Positions 35,801 through 50,900 of a DNA stretch of 64,000 nt are shown in pieces (the first letter of the stretch is position 1; the number at the start of each line of letters is the position of its first letter). The notes beneath the pieces are model-generated. The model was not told where the DNA came from. It worked only from the letters and a program-made list of their open reading frames with translations, and ran no database searches. A program made the position numbers and the translations under genes. The stretch comes from Sardina pilchardus (taxonomy: Eukaryota; Chordata; Actinopteri; Clupeiformes; Clupeidae). The stretch is taken from NCBI RefSeq assembly GCF_963854185.1, contig NC_085004.1:13936599-14000598 (forward strand), written 5' to 3'.

Positions 35801-38800
35801 AGCTGTGAGTGAGCATAATTTCCATTGTTTTTCCATGGTGGATGGACAGGGAGTGACTCCTGTGTGGCCACAGCTGAATAAACACAGAGATCTGGAAGCC
35901 TGCAGTGATGGTTTGTTATTAGCCTGAGCCCTCACGTCAGCGCCGATGCCACGTGCATCGGTCACACCTCCCATGATTGATTACTCACCTCACCTGCCAC
36001 ATCACTACACAGTGTCATAAAGTATTGTGGCCCTGCATACGCAACTCCACATAGCCCTATCAGAAAGCACTGATAATTAGTTTAGCAATCCCACGGGCCA
36101 GTTTCATGTCAGTGTTTCAGTTCTGTTGACAGTACAAAGTTCATAACTTTCAGCAACGTTTACCTAGTTGTCACCGAGAGCGTGTAGGCTGTAAATGATG
36201 ACTGTTTTGTTGTCAACACAGTGTGGCAGTTTCATTTTAGTTTAGATTCCTCCCTCAGTTAACAAATGTTAACTTGACACAGAGACCTTTGTTAACAAAA
36301 CACTTCTGTTAGCTTCTGACCTTCAGCACAGCAAAAACACCACGCTACCAGTGATCACTCAGAAATTATACAGATCTGGAATATCTGGAAGCTTCCTTTC
36401 TGCCTGTACAGAAAGAGGACCATTTATCATGGTCTACCACAAGCGAAATCATGCTTGAAAAGACCGAGTCAGTTTTAAATGTTGAGTTTACGACAGCCAA
36501 GTGCAATGACTTGGCTTGTCTCTGCCTTCTTAGGAGGCTTGTTATGGTTTGTGAAACTGTTGCTGGTGTTTCCTGTCAGAGGTTATGGATGATTTTGTTC
36601 TTGGAGGAGGATGCCTTCAGCAGGGCCCCTGCACAGAGGTGTGGTGCACCATGGGAATGCAGCTCTGGGAAAGATCACATGATGATTCACTGCCCAGCGG
36701 AGGGATTTTGGCTCATGTTATTCTAGAATAGATCTTGGAATAATCTCAGATTCCACAGTGTCACTAATAATGCAAAGGAATCCCATTCTTTCTCCAATGT
36801 GATTTTAAAGTTTGCTTAAAGTTCTGTGAGTTACTATTTGATGTTCTGGTTTCATGTATCCTGTTCTGAAAACCATTCGTTAAGCCCCCGGCTTAAGTAA
36901 CAACCAGTAGAAATATTGAGAGCTTCCAGCTTCTCTGTGGCTATGGATGCTGTAGTAATGGATGGCAGGAAGTTGAAGAGGATTTGTAGAGATTTGCTAT
37001 TTCATGAGGATGGAACTGGGCTAGAAAGTGGCTGTATGAAATATGGATGATGAAGTACTAAGGATGGGGTTCATAAGGCGCGGTCACACAGCTCATAAAC
37101 ATTTCAGCAGTCGCATGCTTTCTACCTAAGATTTGTCACCACAAAGCCCCAACTGCTCCCAGGAGCCTCACTGCTGTTAATGAACAATAATGACACTATG
37201 TGCTAGGCTAACTGGGCTGTTTCCCTCCATGTTTTTGATGCTTTTGATGGAGAAAGCACCAGACAGGGTTGCTGTTGCGACATGCCCATCTCACAAGCCC
37301 TCCACTAGCATGTGAAAGTACTGTGGGAAATTGTTGAACACCCTTCATTCACGTTATCTCTACCCCCACTGCAGACCTCCGGCTGCTTGTTAACATCCTG
37401 TAGCCTACCTTTTGTGGGTGTGTGTTCTACGCTTTGTAGTTCAGCAGCAGTGTTTTGAAAGGGGTCGACATGGGTGTCACCGCTAGAGCTCCTTGATCTT
37501 ATGACTTGCTCCAGAGAAGGCCTCGCTTTGTGTGTGTGCAGTGCAGGCTTGAATGTCTTGTGTTCATCAACGCAACACCGACAGCTCGCCTCTTCCTCCC
37601 CCCTGAGCGCTCCATGTGGCTAAGGCTAAACAGGGACGTGTGCAGTGCTACCTATATATGCAGCCTTGTGTCTAAACAGAGGGCCTGATCTGCATGCTAG
37701 AGGCCTTGTTTACGCCGCTCTTCAGACAATTATCTGGCTCGCTCCGTATCGATTCGGCCCAATTGATGCAAAGGACCTGTTCCCCTCAGAAGAACCTCGC
37801 TCCGTGTTTATTACCCACTTAACGGAGTGTTCTCGATCACTCCCCTCAGACGTAATGACTTCACTCTTCGCTCTTCACTCTCACTCCGAGCCGGACTCTG
37901 GTATTTGGTTTATTTGTGACAGAAATGCATGGAATGCTAACTCCTTGTGCAGCCGCTGCGTACTTCAGACGTTGTCTTTCTCCTGCAAGGCAGATTTAAT
38001 GCTTTAGGCCAAGGGGAAATGTCTGGGTCCAATCCATGCAATGAAAACAAAGCAGCTGGTGGTGCTTTTGATGCATCTTCAGCCTGCTCCTGTTGTTTCG
38101 AGGGGCCGCTCAGTTGTTTTTGAAACCGAGCACCACCTATCTCTGTCCTAGTAGCGCAGGACAAATATGAACCAGAGGCCATCGATCAGTAGCCTTGTCG
38201 ACTGCCGGGGAAAATGTCATGGCACTGCTAAGGACTCCAGGGCATTTCGAGCCCCACAGAGGCATTCGTGATGCAGAGCGGGACGTGAGTTGGGCGGGGT
38301 GGAGGACGGTCGTCGTCCCAACCCCGAGCCCAGCCCAGCTGAGGCCCATCCCTGTGAACAGGGCCTGTGTGGCGGGGGAGCCGGTGGTGGTGGCAGGATG
38401 CTCGGCGCAGCAGCTGTGAGGTGCGAGAGGGTCTCTCAGGAAGCTGTGCAGAAATGCGCGCTCCATTTCCCCAAGCAGGGGCGGGGTGGGATAATACACA
38501 AGCTCTCACAACGGCCACGGGTGCCGAGGCTCAGCCCCACACCCGACAGAGGCCAGGGAGGCACCCCAAGGGGGAAGGCCCCTACCTCACACTCAATTGT
38601 CTTCTCCAGTGCTACTTCGTTTGCCACTAGCTCTAACAGTTCAGATCACACTCTTGTTTTGTTGCGATGCTCCTCAGATCAAGTTTGTTTTCATTCCAAA
38701 GTCAAAGTCATGAAATTCTCAAGACGTAACCTGTTGATATCTTTGCCTTGGATTGTTTTGAAATCTTGTGCCGTAACCGTTGAACTGGAGAACCAAGAGA

Positions 38801-41117
38801 TTGTGCTCCCTCCTTGGCTCTTGCATGCGACGTCCGGTCCAGATTTCCTCTCAGCCTTTCCTCTGTCTGTATGTCTTTCTTTGTGCAAACCGTACGTGTT
38901 TCCTCAAATTAAGCCATTCTGTCTCAATGCATGGGGTATTATTGACATTTCCTGTGCTTGTTTGGTGGGCGTGTGGATCAGTGGGGCTGGTGCAGAAGGG
39001 AGGGAGATTGAAGTCCATACTTCTGAGTGCTGCAGTGCTGGATAGTTAGCACATGCATCCAGCGCACACACACACACATACACTCCTGACAGCTGTGGCG
39101 AGGCATTGCACAGGAAAGCTACTTCTCATGTGGTCACCCTGTGGTAGTGTGTACAGAGTGACTGCTATTTTATGAAGGATTAGGCTTCATAAAGGCTCAG
39201 TAGTCAGTGTGGTTTACCAAAGGCACAACAGTGTACAACACCCTATAATGTATCAGCATCACGCAGTATGTTGTCTGATATGTCTGAGCCAGTGGCAGAA
39301 TTTCAAGTGAAATAGAGCCATCTCGTTTCTGCCTTGAGGCCTGAGATTTGAAGAACTTACACATTTATAGTAAGTCACTCTGCCCCCTTTCATTAAACCA
39401 AATCTAAGCTTTCATGGCCCCTAGTACGCACAACACACTACAACCACAATCATTTTATGCAATTGTTTGGTCTGTGAAACAATGAAACATCCAAGAATGT
39501 AATTCCCCTGACATCCAGTCGGTACAGTATCTTCTAGCCATAGGCCTAGATGCCACTTATGTACTATTACTCCTCCTCTTCACCTTACCACGACGCTGCT
39601 GTTATAGGCTAAAGGCTCTTGCCTGCTCTCAGGGTGCCTGGAACTCGTGTACTGATGGCGTTTCCTCCAGCTGGTTTGGGAAGTGGGAGTACGAGTAGTG
39701 GCCTCTGACTCACTCACTGTGCTGGGAAGGGGTCAGTTAGGTAATTTAAGGGGCCACCTGGGAATAAACAAGTGCGTGCTTAATGGGAGATCAAGTCCAA
39801 CACGGAACGTCAATCAAAAGCTCTTTCAGGGAACTCTAGAATTGGTCTAATAAAAGTAGAGTAATAGACTGATTCATATGGTCTGTTATACACAGTAGTA
39901 GGCTTCTGATGTTTTTGGTCAACAGTTGAATTGTATGGTATGTGTTGTGTTATTTTATAGAGTTCATATTTTTCTCATGTGTAGGCTGATTTACCAACCA
40001 GCTTTGTAATCCAAACGTTTGGATTTTGTTAGCAAGTTTAAAAGGTAATTCCTTCGTGCTTCTGATTACCAATCTGGTGCCTCACAGGAGAGGACTGATC
40101 ATGTGAAGAAAGGGAGGAAACATCGGATCCCAGTTTTTCGGTCGGTTTAGCAAAAAAGACTTTATATTTTCATCAGAATCCATAGGTTTTGCTGTTCTCT
40201 CCAATCTCTGATCAGCCGGATGAGCTAAGACATTGGCCATCATTGTACATTGAAATTTGTGACCGAGTAGGTACTGCAGTACTAGGAGCCTACAGTAGCC
40301 CACTGTACCACACACCCATACGCTTGTCCTGAAGAAGAATGAATGGTGCGTGTTTCGTGAGAGGGATGTGTCTCTTTTATTGCTTTTCTGTAATGTCTGA
40401 GCTCTCAGGAGAGGAAAGGGTTGGTGTTTCTTCTGCTACAAAGTACCTCTTTCATAACCTGCCAGGCCCCTCTAACACATTGTTCACTGCATCCAGGAAG
40501 CTGTTCTGAGGAAAGAACATGGAGTCTGATTGTCGTGGTCGTAACTCAACCCCCGGGGCACCTGCATTGTCTTGGCCTCAGTACTCAGCTTTACAAGACC
40601 TCTGAACGTCTTCTTCTTCGTGTTCTCGAGGCGTCTTTTTCGTCTTCTGTGTGAGCAATTTGCCCAGATGAGGAGGCCTAATAGCGGTCATTGGCCCTGG
40701 TGTTAATAGCCTCTTGAGGAGGAAGATGGCAGGAGATGATAGGCCACAGTGACCAATGGAGGGTCTCACTGTTTCTGTGTCTGGGGACAGCTGCAAATGA
40801 GTTCCTGGACTCGAGCAGTGGCCAGAGATTGCAGGGAGCGCAGCTGTGCTGCTCTCGAGATGGCAGTCCTCGTTACAAGCCCGTGCCAAGCCCCCTCATC
40901 ACCAACAGGCCATGGTCTCTCTTATGTGAGCATGCGGGACTGTGCCTATCAGAGGCCAATACGTTCCATTTGCTCTGGACTGAGACCACTTGTGATGGAG
41001 GTAATCAAGCTCCCTGGCTTTTCTCTGAGCAGCCAGTTCTTTGAGAGTCAGCACAGCCCTCCTGTCAGTGTCTTCCTGGTCCTCATGCTTCTCGAGGAAT
41101 ATCACCATATTAGGATC

Positions 41118-41200
<83 letters not shown>

Positions 41201-44200
41201 GTCTCTCTCTCCTCCTCTCTGTGTCTCTCTCTGTCTCTCTTGTGGGCTAAATTTATTCTGACCTAGTTGGTCGGTTTTGCGTTCAGTGCCTGAAAACTGA
41301 TGCTACAGGAATGGGGTAGAGATTTCAGATCACAGATTTGTGTGTGCCACAGGCAAACTCTGATGAGCTTCTGCATTGCTTGGGAGTCTGGCATGCTGCC
41401 TTTACAATATGTCTGTATCTCTTTTTGCTGTCTAGATTCTGCACCAGGCTATTTATTGTCATGTGAAATATTCTATGACAAATTCATGTGGAGAATAGGC
41501 TGTGGACTGGATGTTGTTGAGCTCCATCAGCTTCCAGTATTTATTGTAGTGTTGGTAATTCATTGTAAGCATTGTGATGACCCTGTGATGGAAAGATTTG
41601 TTGTATCTCTATCATGTAGGCTATGCTAAAAGATTCTCTTGTTTGAAGGATGTAGCCTAGAGGACAATTTGTCCTTGGCAAAACCTATCCACAGAGGTTG
41701 GGGCTTATACAAAGGACTTATTTTAGGCAAAGTAAATGTATAAAAGAAATGTTTGAATAGCCTAGTTTCTGCTACCTCAGTTACTATTCTTACCATAAGG
41801 TCATCTTTTCATTGTGTTCAACAAGCTCCCTTACTTACAAAACTTTTAGGCTACATGGTTTTGTGTTTTTTTCCCCTCTTCTTTGTGCATCTTCATTTCC
41901 TGCTCCAATCATTTGCTGTTATGTACTTTTTTTGTGAAATGTTCAGGTTAAGCGGAAGCTGTACAGTACAAGTAGACAGTTGATGGCTAGGTCACTGCCA
42001 CACAGTCCTACTGCACTCTGAAGAGTAGACTAGATGGTCATGATATTCTTCACAATATTGTAATATTGCATCAGAAAGCAGATAAAATCGAATTACCCAG
42101 GAAATGGAGGGCACTTACAAAGGTCAACATTTACATGGAATGACATTGGGCATGATGACCCATCCCCAGCATGGAAAGTACACCTCCTCAGGCCTGGGAA
42201 ATCAAGACCAAAGGTTAAGCTCTGGCAACTGCTTAAGACAAAAGCACAATCTCACATTGAAATGTGTGTCTCTTTTATTTTTTTTTTATGCACACATCCG
42301 AGGAAGAGACACATTTTCACAGAGTGTGCCGCAGGGTGCAGTGTAGTTTGTGGTGCTGCCGTCTGTGTTGGCAAAGATGAGTGGGAGGAAAGGGCCACTG
42401 TTTGTTTGTTTTGTTTTTTTTCTCCAGGTTCTTCTTTAGAGTTTTATCTTTGCTGGTTGTAACGGTCACTCCACCCATCTGGACCTGAACCAAACCTGCC
42501 CAAATCTAATATTGAGATCATGAACAGAGACATGTTTTATGGATCATGGTGTCTGTGCTCTTCCTGCCTGATTGGAAATGCAGCCACATCAAATTTACAT
42601 GTACCAGAATGCTCCTTCCTGTCTCGTCTGATTACTAATTGGACCTACCTTTTAGTATCCGGCAGAATTGATTACCACCTACCAGCTATATTAAGCTTTA
42701 TTTAGATATTTATTTAAATGTTATAGTTATTTATTTATTTGTCGACCAAGCCTCCTGCTATTTTCTGTCCTCGCTAATTGCCAGGTGGTTTAGTGGGTCG
42801 GGGTCGGGGAGTTTGTTCTTTGAGAGTTTCCTGTGTGATTGAGGCAGTGCTGCCGTCACATCACTGAGTCTCCTCTCTGTTTGACCTCCGCTCTGGGTTC
42901 CTTTTTCTCAGAATCTCAGAGAAGCTAATGGCCTTGGAGGCCTTCGTGTGAGTCTTGCCTGACATTGTGACTGAAGAGTCTACTTTCAATTCCTTCCCTT
43001 TGCTGTGGAAGGCATTATGCCACAACTTCCTGGCTACTGTCTGTGCTTCCTACAACAGTGTCTTCAATGACTTCTTTTCCCTCTCTCTCTCTCTTTCTTT
43101 AAATCTCATTGGGCTCTGTGGCAATCGGAAGGCGGAACATAGTGCCTGTGAGTGGAGATCGTGCGGACTCCGGCACAGTCATGACGGCTAATATGGTAGC
43201 AAGTTCCTGCAAGTAGCAGGAAGCCATTTCTCTTACACTTTGGTCTGTCGGTCACGCAGCACTGACGTTCTTCTGCACTTTACTCTTGGGGACTGACTGA
43301 GTCATGGTTCCACTGCATTCACTGGCAGCTTGTCAGTGTTGTCTCTAATATCAGGGTTTGTGTGTGTGTGTGTGTGTGGTGGTGGAGGTAGATGGACACA
43401 TTAGATGTGCCTCTCCTGCAGAGGGCTTCTGTTTCCTTCTGCATTTCGGATCCCAGGGGTGCGGAGAGGTCGTGGACGTGCAGTCCTCCGCGGCCCCTCT
43501 TCCCCTGCAGTCAGCACGCTTTAAGTAGGGACCTGGCAGCGCTCCCTGGCACTGTGGCTGTGGGCTGAAGCCCATCGTAACAGAATGGCCTCCGTGAAGT
43601 GGCCTTGTAGACAATGCAGAGGATTCTGACGGCTCTCGTGAATCGTAGAATTATATCGTCCCGGTATTCAAGGCATCAAGGTGTAGCCTAATTATGAAAG
43701 GCAAAATGTCTTTCTACTTTCTTTTTTTACTGTGCTGGTCTGGATCCACTCGCATAGTGGCTTTGCATCTCTAGCTGACCTCTCATGCCCAGGACACACA
43801 GTGCAAGTCAGTTACCAAAAAAAGATTTTGATTGTGAAATATTTTCAGTACAGTTTAGGCTAGATTTTTAGTCAAAACAATATCAAGAAGACAACCCCCT
43901 TGAGGCACATATAGTTTCTGAGATTACAAATAGATTTCTCAGATGTATGAAAAAAAAACCTCTCACATAGTTGCAATGATGTAACATTAACAAGTTGATG
44001 TTTCAACAGTTGCCACAGGTCCCCTTACAACATGGTCTGTTTCCTGTAACTCTCATCTCTGATAAGGCACTGTTTGATCATCACATGGATCACACGGACA
44101 GCATGCAACATTGTTCTGTTTTCTCTCTAAAGATGTGAATAAAGCCTTTTTGGCTCACTGACATCTCTTTTGATGGATTTGCACTTTTAAGTTTTCTTGA

Positions 44201-45074
44201 TTGTTCTGGATGTTTCCAGCTGACGACCGTAAGCCTTTGTGCTTGCCCGCCCGCCCGTCCGGCCTGTAGAACTGAACTTGTGGGACCACCGAGTTCATAT
44301 GTGAGGGAGCCGTGGGCCAACTCAGCCCAGCCGTGCTTCATCACTGTGTGGGTTTGGCTCAAGAGTCTGGCCTGGTTGGGTCAGTTATGCTCAGTATTTT
44401 AATCAGCTTAGCTCAGGCAGCTGAGTTATGGTCTCTGTGTCAAACGCTCGTTGGGCCTGCCTGTGGAAGAAGCCGTGAATGAGTGTATGTGTGTGTGAGT
44501 GTGTGTGAGTAAGAGCGAGAGCACTAACAGACTTTTCTCATTCTGTCTGAAAGGTGTGAATCATCCGTTAGGATTTTTTGTCTTGTGGTGGCATGTGCTC
44601 TGGGTGTACCACTAACGGGTGGCTGGTGGTTAGAGTTGTGTTTTCAGGTAGTGATAGGTGTCCACAGGGACACAATAGGGTTGGCTATGACTCATCTATA
44701 GGAGTCCTATACATGGTATGTCATATATATATATTTATGGTGGTTATCACTTATGAGTCATACTTTATTTCCTGGGTATTAGCCGCATTTTATGTAAGCC
44801 GCAGGACAGTGTTTTATGCAGGTTAAAAGAAACAATACCATATACCATATTAACTGCTCCCGTGTATAAAACTCATAGCTGAAGACATTTAGCAAAATTA
44901 GTGCATAAGCCGCAGCTAATAGTTGGGAAATTACGGTATATGTCTATGGTGGCTAGGCTACGGTGAGGCCGGAGATGGCAGCAGCACACACTTGTGAGAG
45001 CCACCTGCATCAGCACCCATGCAGTCCTGGAAACTACACCCTCACACTGCTTCCCCCCTGCAGTGTCTCTCTCA

Positions 45075-45136
<62 letters not shown>

Positions 45137-45282
45137 AGGCCTCGACATTAATGGTTGCCGGTTGCCCTTGGCTGCCAAATTGTTACAAGTGGCAACCACA
45201 TTTGGTTGGCTTTGGCAATCAAAACCTCAATGCCTAGTTGCCAAGCTGGCAGTCACTTTTAAAAGTTAATGTTGAGCCCCTG

Positions 45283-45315
<33 letters not shown>

Positions 45316-45790
45316 CACGCACACACACACACAGACACAGACAGACACAGACAGTGATGCCTGCAGATGTATGGCCGTACACACTGCGCATATGATCAGG
45401 CTACTCTGCTACGAGTAGAGAAAATTTGCCTGTGTGTGTTCACTCCAAGTTGGCTCACCATAACCTCCCAGCTCTTCACTGTACTGTAGCCTATTAATTG
45501 CATGACAGTAGGCTGTTTATTTTTCTGCAAAATAAACAAGCTAATTTATTTGTTCAACGTTATGCAGCAGAACTACATACTAATTGGAACACACATTTAG
45601 TTTGTGCTGAAGAGAGAATGAGAGTGCACACAGACACAGTGTTTACAGAACTTGTCCTTGTTGCTGGTAACCACCTAACAAGGTTTAGCTAATTCACTAA
45701 TGCACACACAGATACACACACAAACACACCAGTGACATACCTCCATTAGCACCCATGCAGTCCTGGAGCCTAATCCTTCTCTCCTGCTGT

Positions 45791-45824
<34 letters not shown>

Positions 45825-47592
45825 CCATTCCCTATCAGTATCTCTTCCTCTATCTAGCTCTCAATTCACTTTTCTAGATTATTTCACGAGATCGCTCCCA
45901 CTATGTGATACACACAAATTCACTGTGTCTTTCCTTAGAAATGCCTACCTACTGTACGTACTGTACCGACCTTGTTGTTTTCTCCTGTCCAATTCTATCT
46001 TATTGTTTGTCCCCTGTCTGCGCCTCTGTCTCTGTCTCTGTCTGCAGCTTTTAAGTGAGAAGATAAGTGGTGCGGAGGGAACAAAGCTGGATGAGGACTT
46101 CATGGAGATGGAGAGGGTGAGCAGTCCTAATGCATTTCTCCCCGCCCCCCCCCCCCCCCCCCCCCCCCCCCCACCATCAGTAACTTGAGCCTCTCCTCTC
46201 GCGTCTGCTCAAGGGCAGCCGTGTCGTACACTGACCTCATTGTCCTCCATTGCCCACTCTTGTCGGAGAAGCTGATGAAAGTGTGTCAGAGATGTAAAAA
46301 TAGACAAGTGTGATTCATTCATGACTCTTTTTTCTTCTTCTTCACCTTGCCTTTGTCTTATTGTCCTCCTTTTTTTATCTCTTTCTTTTAATGTATATAT
46401 ATAGAAAATTGACGTCACGAACAAATCCGTTTTTGAGCTGTTGTCCAAAACCACAGAATACCTCCAACCCAACCCAGGTATGATGCTCAGCCGAGCGGCA
46501 GTGAAATTGGTTTATAATTGATGTTTATAGTTTGATTCCAAAACGCTATATATATTTTTAATAAGATTCAAATGTTATTTGATTGTGTATTCCAGGAAAT
46601 GTTAGCCAAATTGCAAATTGTTGTTTTGATTGAGTATCAGATAAATCAAATAACAATATCCAAAGGCATTTCTACTGAAATTACTGGGAAAACAAATTGT
46701 AAAAAAAGAAAAAATATATTTATGAAAATTCATTAAAATGGTAGATATAGCGTTTTGGAACCAAACTCTTCAATCGTAAAGACGAGTTGACCGATTTAAT
46801 GCTTTTGTGTTAGAAAAATGATAAAAAAGAAACATGCCTTATTCAGCCATGCCTAGTCATCCCTCCTCTCTGCCATAGTGGAGGCTGGCGCTCCGCAGAA
46901 CACCGCTTTGAGAGAGAGCCAAAGTGACAGCAGTGCATCCAGGGTGGAAGATAATGGGCTTGACTTTGTGCCGTGTGCTCTCAGCTTCCAGAGCCAAGCT
47001 TGGCATGCTCAACACCGTGTCGAAGATCCGGGGGCAGGTGAAGACCACGGGCTACCCGCAGCCGGAGGGGCTGCTGGGGGACTGCATGCTGAGATACGGC
47101 CGCGAGTTAGGGGAGGAGTCGGCGTTCGGTACGGTTTCGTCCTCCGCATCCCCAGCACCGTGTCACATAGGGAGGAGAATCACAGCAGAGAAGGCAATGG
47201 CCAGAGAATCAGCGTCTGCTGGAATGGTTTTAGCCACACACACACACACACACACTCCAACACTAACACTTACCCATCCCACACACTCCTCATGGCTGAA
47301 CCTTTTGAATCCAGAACATTTAAGTCACAGTTAACTAGAGCATTCATTCACTATATATAAATAATCCAAGTGGATTTCAGAATTGCATTACTCTAATGTG
47401 TCAGATGGTCACGGATATGCCTCACCTGAGCTCCCATTGGCCAGGGTGACCCTCAGTGCTGAGCTGAGCTCACCTTGGGTCTGACTATCTCAGCAGGGAG
47501 ATGGGCTGTGAAAACTGCTGTGGAGCTGAATGTTTCTCTCTCCCCCTCTCTCTCCTCTCTCTCCTCCCCCCCATTTGCTCTATCTCTCTCTG

Positions 47593-47668
<76 letters not shown>

Positions 47669-47748
47669 TCTCTCTGTCCCTCTCTCTCCTCTCTCTCCGT
47701 CCCTCTCTCTCCTCTCTCTACCCCCCCCACTTGCTCTATCTCTCTCTG

Positions 47749-47796
<48 letters not shown>

Positions 47797-47864
47797 CCTC
47801 TCTCTCCTCTCTCCGTCCCTCTCTCTCCTCTCTCTCCCCCCCCACTTGCTCTATCTCTCTCTGC

Positions 47865-47901
<37 letters not shown>

Positions 47902-50900
47902 TCTCCTCTCTCTCCCCCCCCCACTTGCTCTATCTCTATCTGCCTCTCTCTCTCTCTCTCTCCCCCCCTCTCTCTGTCCCTCTCTCTCCCTGCAGGCTAT
48001 GCGTTGGTGGACATAGGTGAGGCGATGAAGCAGATGGCCGAGGTGAAGGACTCCTTGGACATCAACGTGAAGCAGAACTTCATTGACCCCCTACAGACAC
48101 TGCAGGACAAAGACCTGAAAGAGATTGGGGTGAGCTGAACTCAAAGTTATGTTTCTGTGTACGTACTGTACCAAGGTAGCCTTTTCTTATTCTGAAAATA
48201 TTCATGGAACATTTCTATTGTGTCTGTAGTGGCCATTAAATCACTGCTCTTAGCAAAAACACACATACACAAAATGTCTAATTTAGACATCGACCTGCTG
48301 GGAAAGAAGTCTATCGTACCTCATGTCTGCACCAGTCGGACAAACATTTGTAGAATAAGTGCAGGTCTGAGCTGTTTATTTATATTATGTGTTAGATATT
48401 TTCATAAAACTCGTAATAATTACTGGTCTTTAAATTAAACAAGCAGACCGTGTTTTAAGTGAAAACTGATGTGAAGAATTTTATTCACAGCATCGGGGAC
48501 CTAACTAACCTAAGTTCCTGCAATCAAATCCAAGCTGTGTTTCTTGTGAATTGAAAGCGGTCACAGACTGATGCGTTTCAGCCTAAGCCATCTTCAGCGT
48601 TGCTCAACAATGCTCATGCAATGCTCAAACCAATCTGATCTGGTCTTGCCAAGAGATGTCACATGTCAGATGTGAAGTGTCACTTCCTGTCTAGCTTGTT
48701 GTGAAGAGTCGGTGAAAAGAACATTCTATGTTGTCAACGTTCTACGTTGTGTTCTGTTTTCATAACAATCTGTACTTCACTGTGTTCCCTTTACTAAGGC
48801 ATTCTTTCACATCATATGATCTCTTGGATAGTTCCGCCGGCCATGCATGAAATAGAACACACATATTCTTGTGTTGGCACAAGACACAGAGTTAACGCCT
48901 GAAACCTTGTAAAGATACAGGATTTTTAAAGAGACAACATATTGATACCCCCCCTTATATTTTCTTTGTTTAGATATTGAAAACATTGATTACACCTGAA
49001 GTTGGTATAATAAAAATGCATGATTCCATTGTAATGGGCATCAATAGTGGCCAATACAATACCTTCACTGCTTCAAACGGATATCCAGTTGTTGTCTGTT
49101 AGAGATCTTTTTGCCTCTTTGGCCCTACTTTTGTCTCTTGCTACATGGCACATCTCTTCTAACCCCAGTTCTGCTTTCTCCACAGCATCATCTGAAGAAG
49201 ATGGAGGGCCGGCGGTTAGACTTTGACTACAAGAAGAAGCGGCAGGGCAAAATCCCTGACGAGGAGGTCAGGCAGGCAGTGGAGAAGTTCGACGAGTCCA
49301 AAGAGCTGGCTGAGAGGAGCATGTTCAACTTCCTGGAGAATGACGTGAGTTCAGCCACCTCACTCCTGACCTGCTTCACTGGTAGCTTCCACTCCAGGTC
49401 CCCGTTATGGAAGAGTTACCAGCATGAGAAAAGTCTGGTACTTCAACAGCAACAATAACAATGTGCATTCATACATCGCCTTCACAAGGCACCCAAAGTG
49501 CTTTACAGTAAAGGGGGAACCTTCCTAACCCACCTGGATGATACAGGGCTGCCAGGTGAAGAGTGAGGGGAGGAATGAATGAATGAGCCAGTTGCACACA
49601 GGGTTTGTTTAGGCCACAGCTTAAATCTGATTTCAAGCATTGGTATGTAGATTGGTTTTGATAGTATGAACAGGGAAAAAAAACAAACAAAAAAACAGAT
49701 TGTGAAATATGATATTTTATTTGTATATTTTCCTATGTGTATCAGTCTGTCAACACTCCAGCCGCTCAAGTAGAATTTCAAAGTTTCATAGTACTGAAAC
49801 TTACATTCTACAAGCCTACATTCAGATGTTGGTGATGTGTGGACACTCAAATCAGATTCATTCACAAAAACAGTGTGGACAGTCATCTACAAAGATATTG
49901 TGAGAAACAAATCTGAATCGCCTGCGGTCTGAACATAGCTTTGCAGAATACAGGAAAGGGGTGTCGCTGATAAAGTTTTCACTTCTTGTCATGTTTTCAG
50001 CATTTCACTTCAACTGTATGATACTAAAATGTATTCAGCTGTCACAAGAGGTTGATGAGCCATTCTTGAATCTTAAGTTCTGATCATTGATGCACCTTGA
50101 GAAAAGATAGACTAGACTCTCAAAGATGGCATCTTATTGGTGTCTGTAGGCATCGTGACTCTTAATACCTCGATAGCTATACTTTGGGCTTGTAGAGTCG
50201 GCTGATTCATCAGCCTGAGAGCAAACAGAGGAGGCTCTGCTCTGGAAGACGGCCAACACAAAATGAGTCATACGCCTAAGACATCAAAGAGTGACGCATT
50301 TCAAGGAAATTCACCACATTTAATAGAGGCAGTCGTTTGTGATCTAGAATTAGCTGTTTTGTCATTGATAGCCCTTTTAGCACTGGTCAGCCTGATTCCT
50401 TATTGTTAATGTTTGTCCATTATTGATGTTTGCAGGTGGAACAGGTGAGCCAGTTATCAGCCTTGGTGGAGGCCGCCCTGGAGTATCACCGCTTGTCTTT
50501 AGAAATCCTTGAGGAGCTCAATAGTAAAATCCAAAGCAGGTAAGCTTTGAAAGTCTGTATCTGCTATCTAGAAAGCCACAGGGGCACATACCATGATGCA
50601 CATAAATGTTTGCGTACATTGATTGCACAGTTTTGGCTTATCTGAGCTAAACGGGGTCGATCTCTGTTGAATCTTGACAGGATAGCCACGGCTAGTAGCC
50701 GGCCCAAGAAAGAGTTCAAGCCAAAGTCCATCATGAGCAGCCTGGAGTCCATCAACAGCACACAACACAATGGTTTATCATACAGCTCATCAGTAAAGTC
50801 AACAGGTAGGCTTGCCCACCCCGAGTCAGCTTTAGCACTCAAGCTATGTGCCATGATGCATGCTGCTATTTGTTTCATACATTGACTTTGCATACCTTGG

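Larger units (their letters stand above)
32864..46047 (+). other. Intron 1 of sh3gl3
   Basis: A 13-kb first intron without recognisable exons. It is GC-rich at 37.5-38.6 kb, where a 251-codon open frame lacks any family signature. It holds a CT run at 41123-41200, a GT run at 43361-43378, several CA runs at 45-46 kb and the mobile elements listed separately. Confidence 0.7.

Noticed and set aside
36451..36726. A 91-codon open frame in sh3gl3 intron 1
   Set aside because: No splice context, no recognisable family and no codon signal beyond chance.
38290..39045. A 251-codon plus-strand open frame
   Set aside because: Lies in sh3gl3 intron 1 in GC-rich DNA, mixed low-complexity composition, no domain or signature, and overlapping frames of similar length on both strands.
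47525..47990. Regularly spaced repeats that might suggest a CRISPR-like array
   Set aside because: Low-complexity CT minisatellite in an intron of a vertebrate gene, without unique spacers.
47453..48138. Several 130-200-codon frames rich in Ser-Leu or Arg-Glu
   Set aside because: Translations of the CT minisatellite; only the last part, after the 47995 acceptor, is real (sh3gl3 exon 5).
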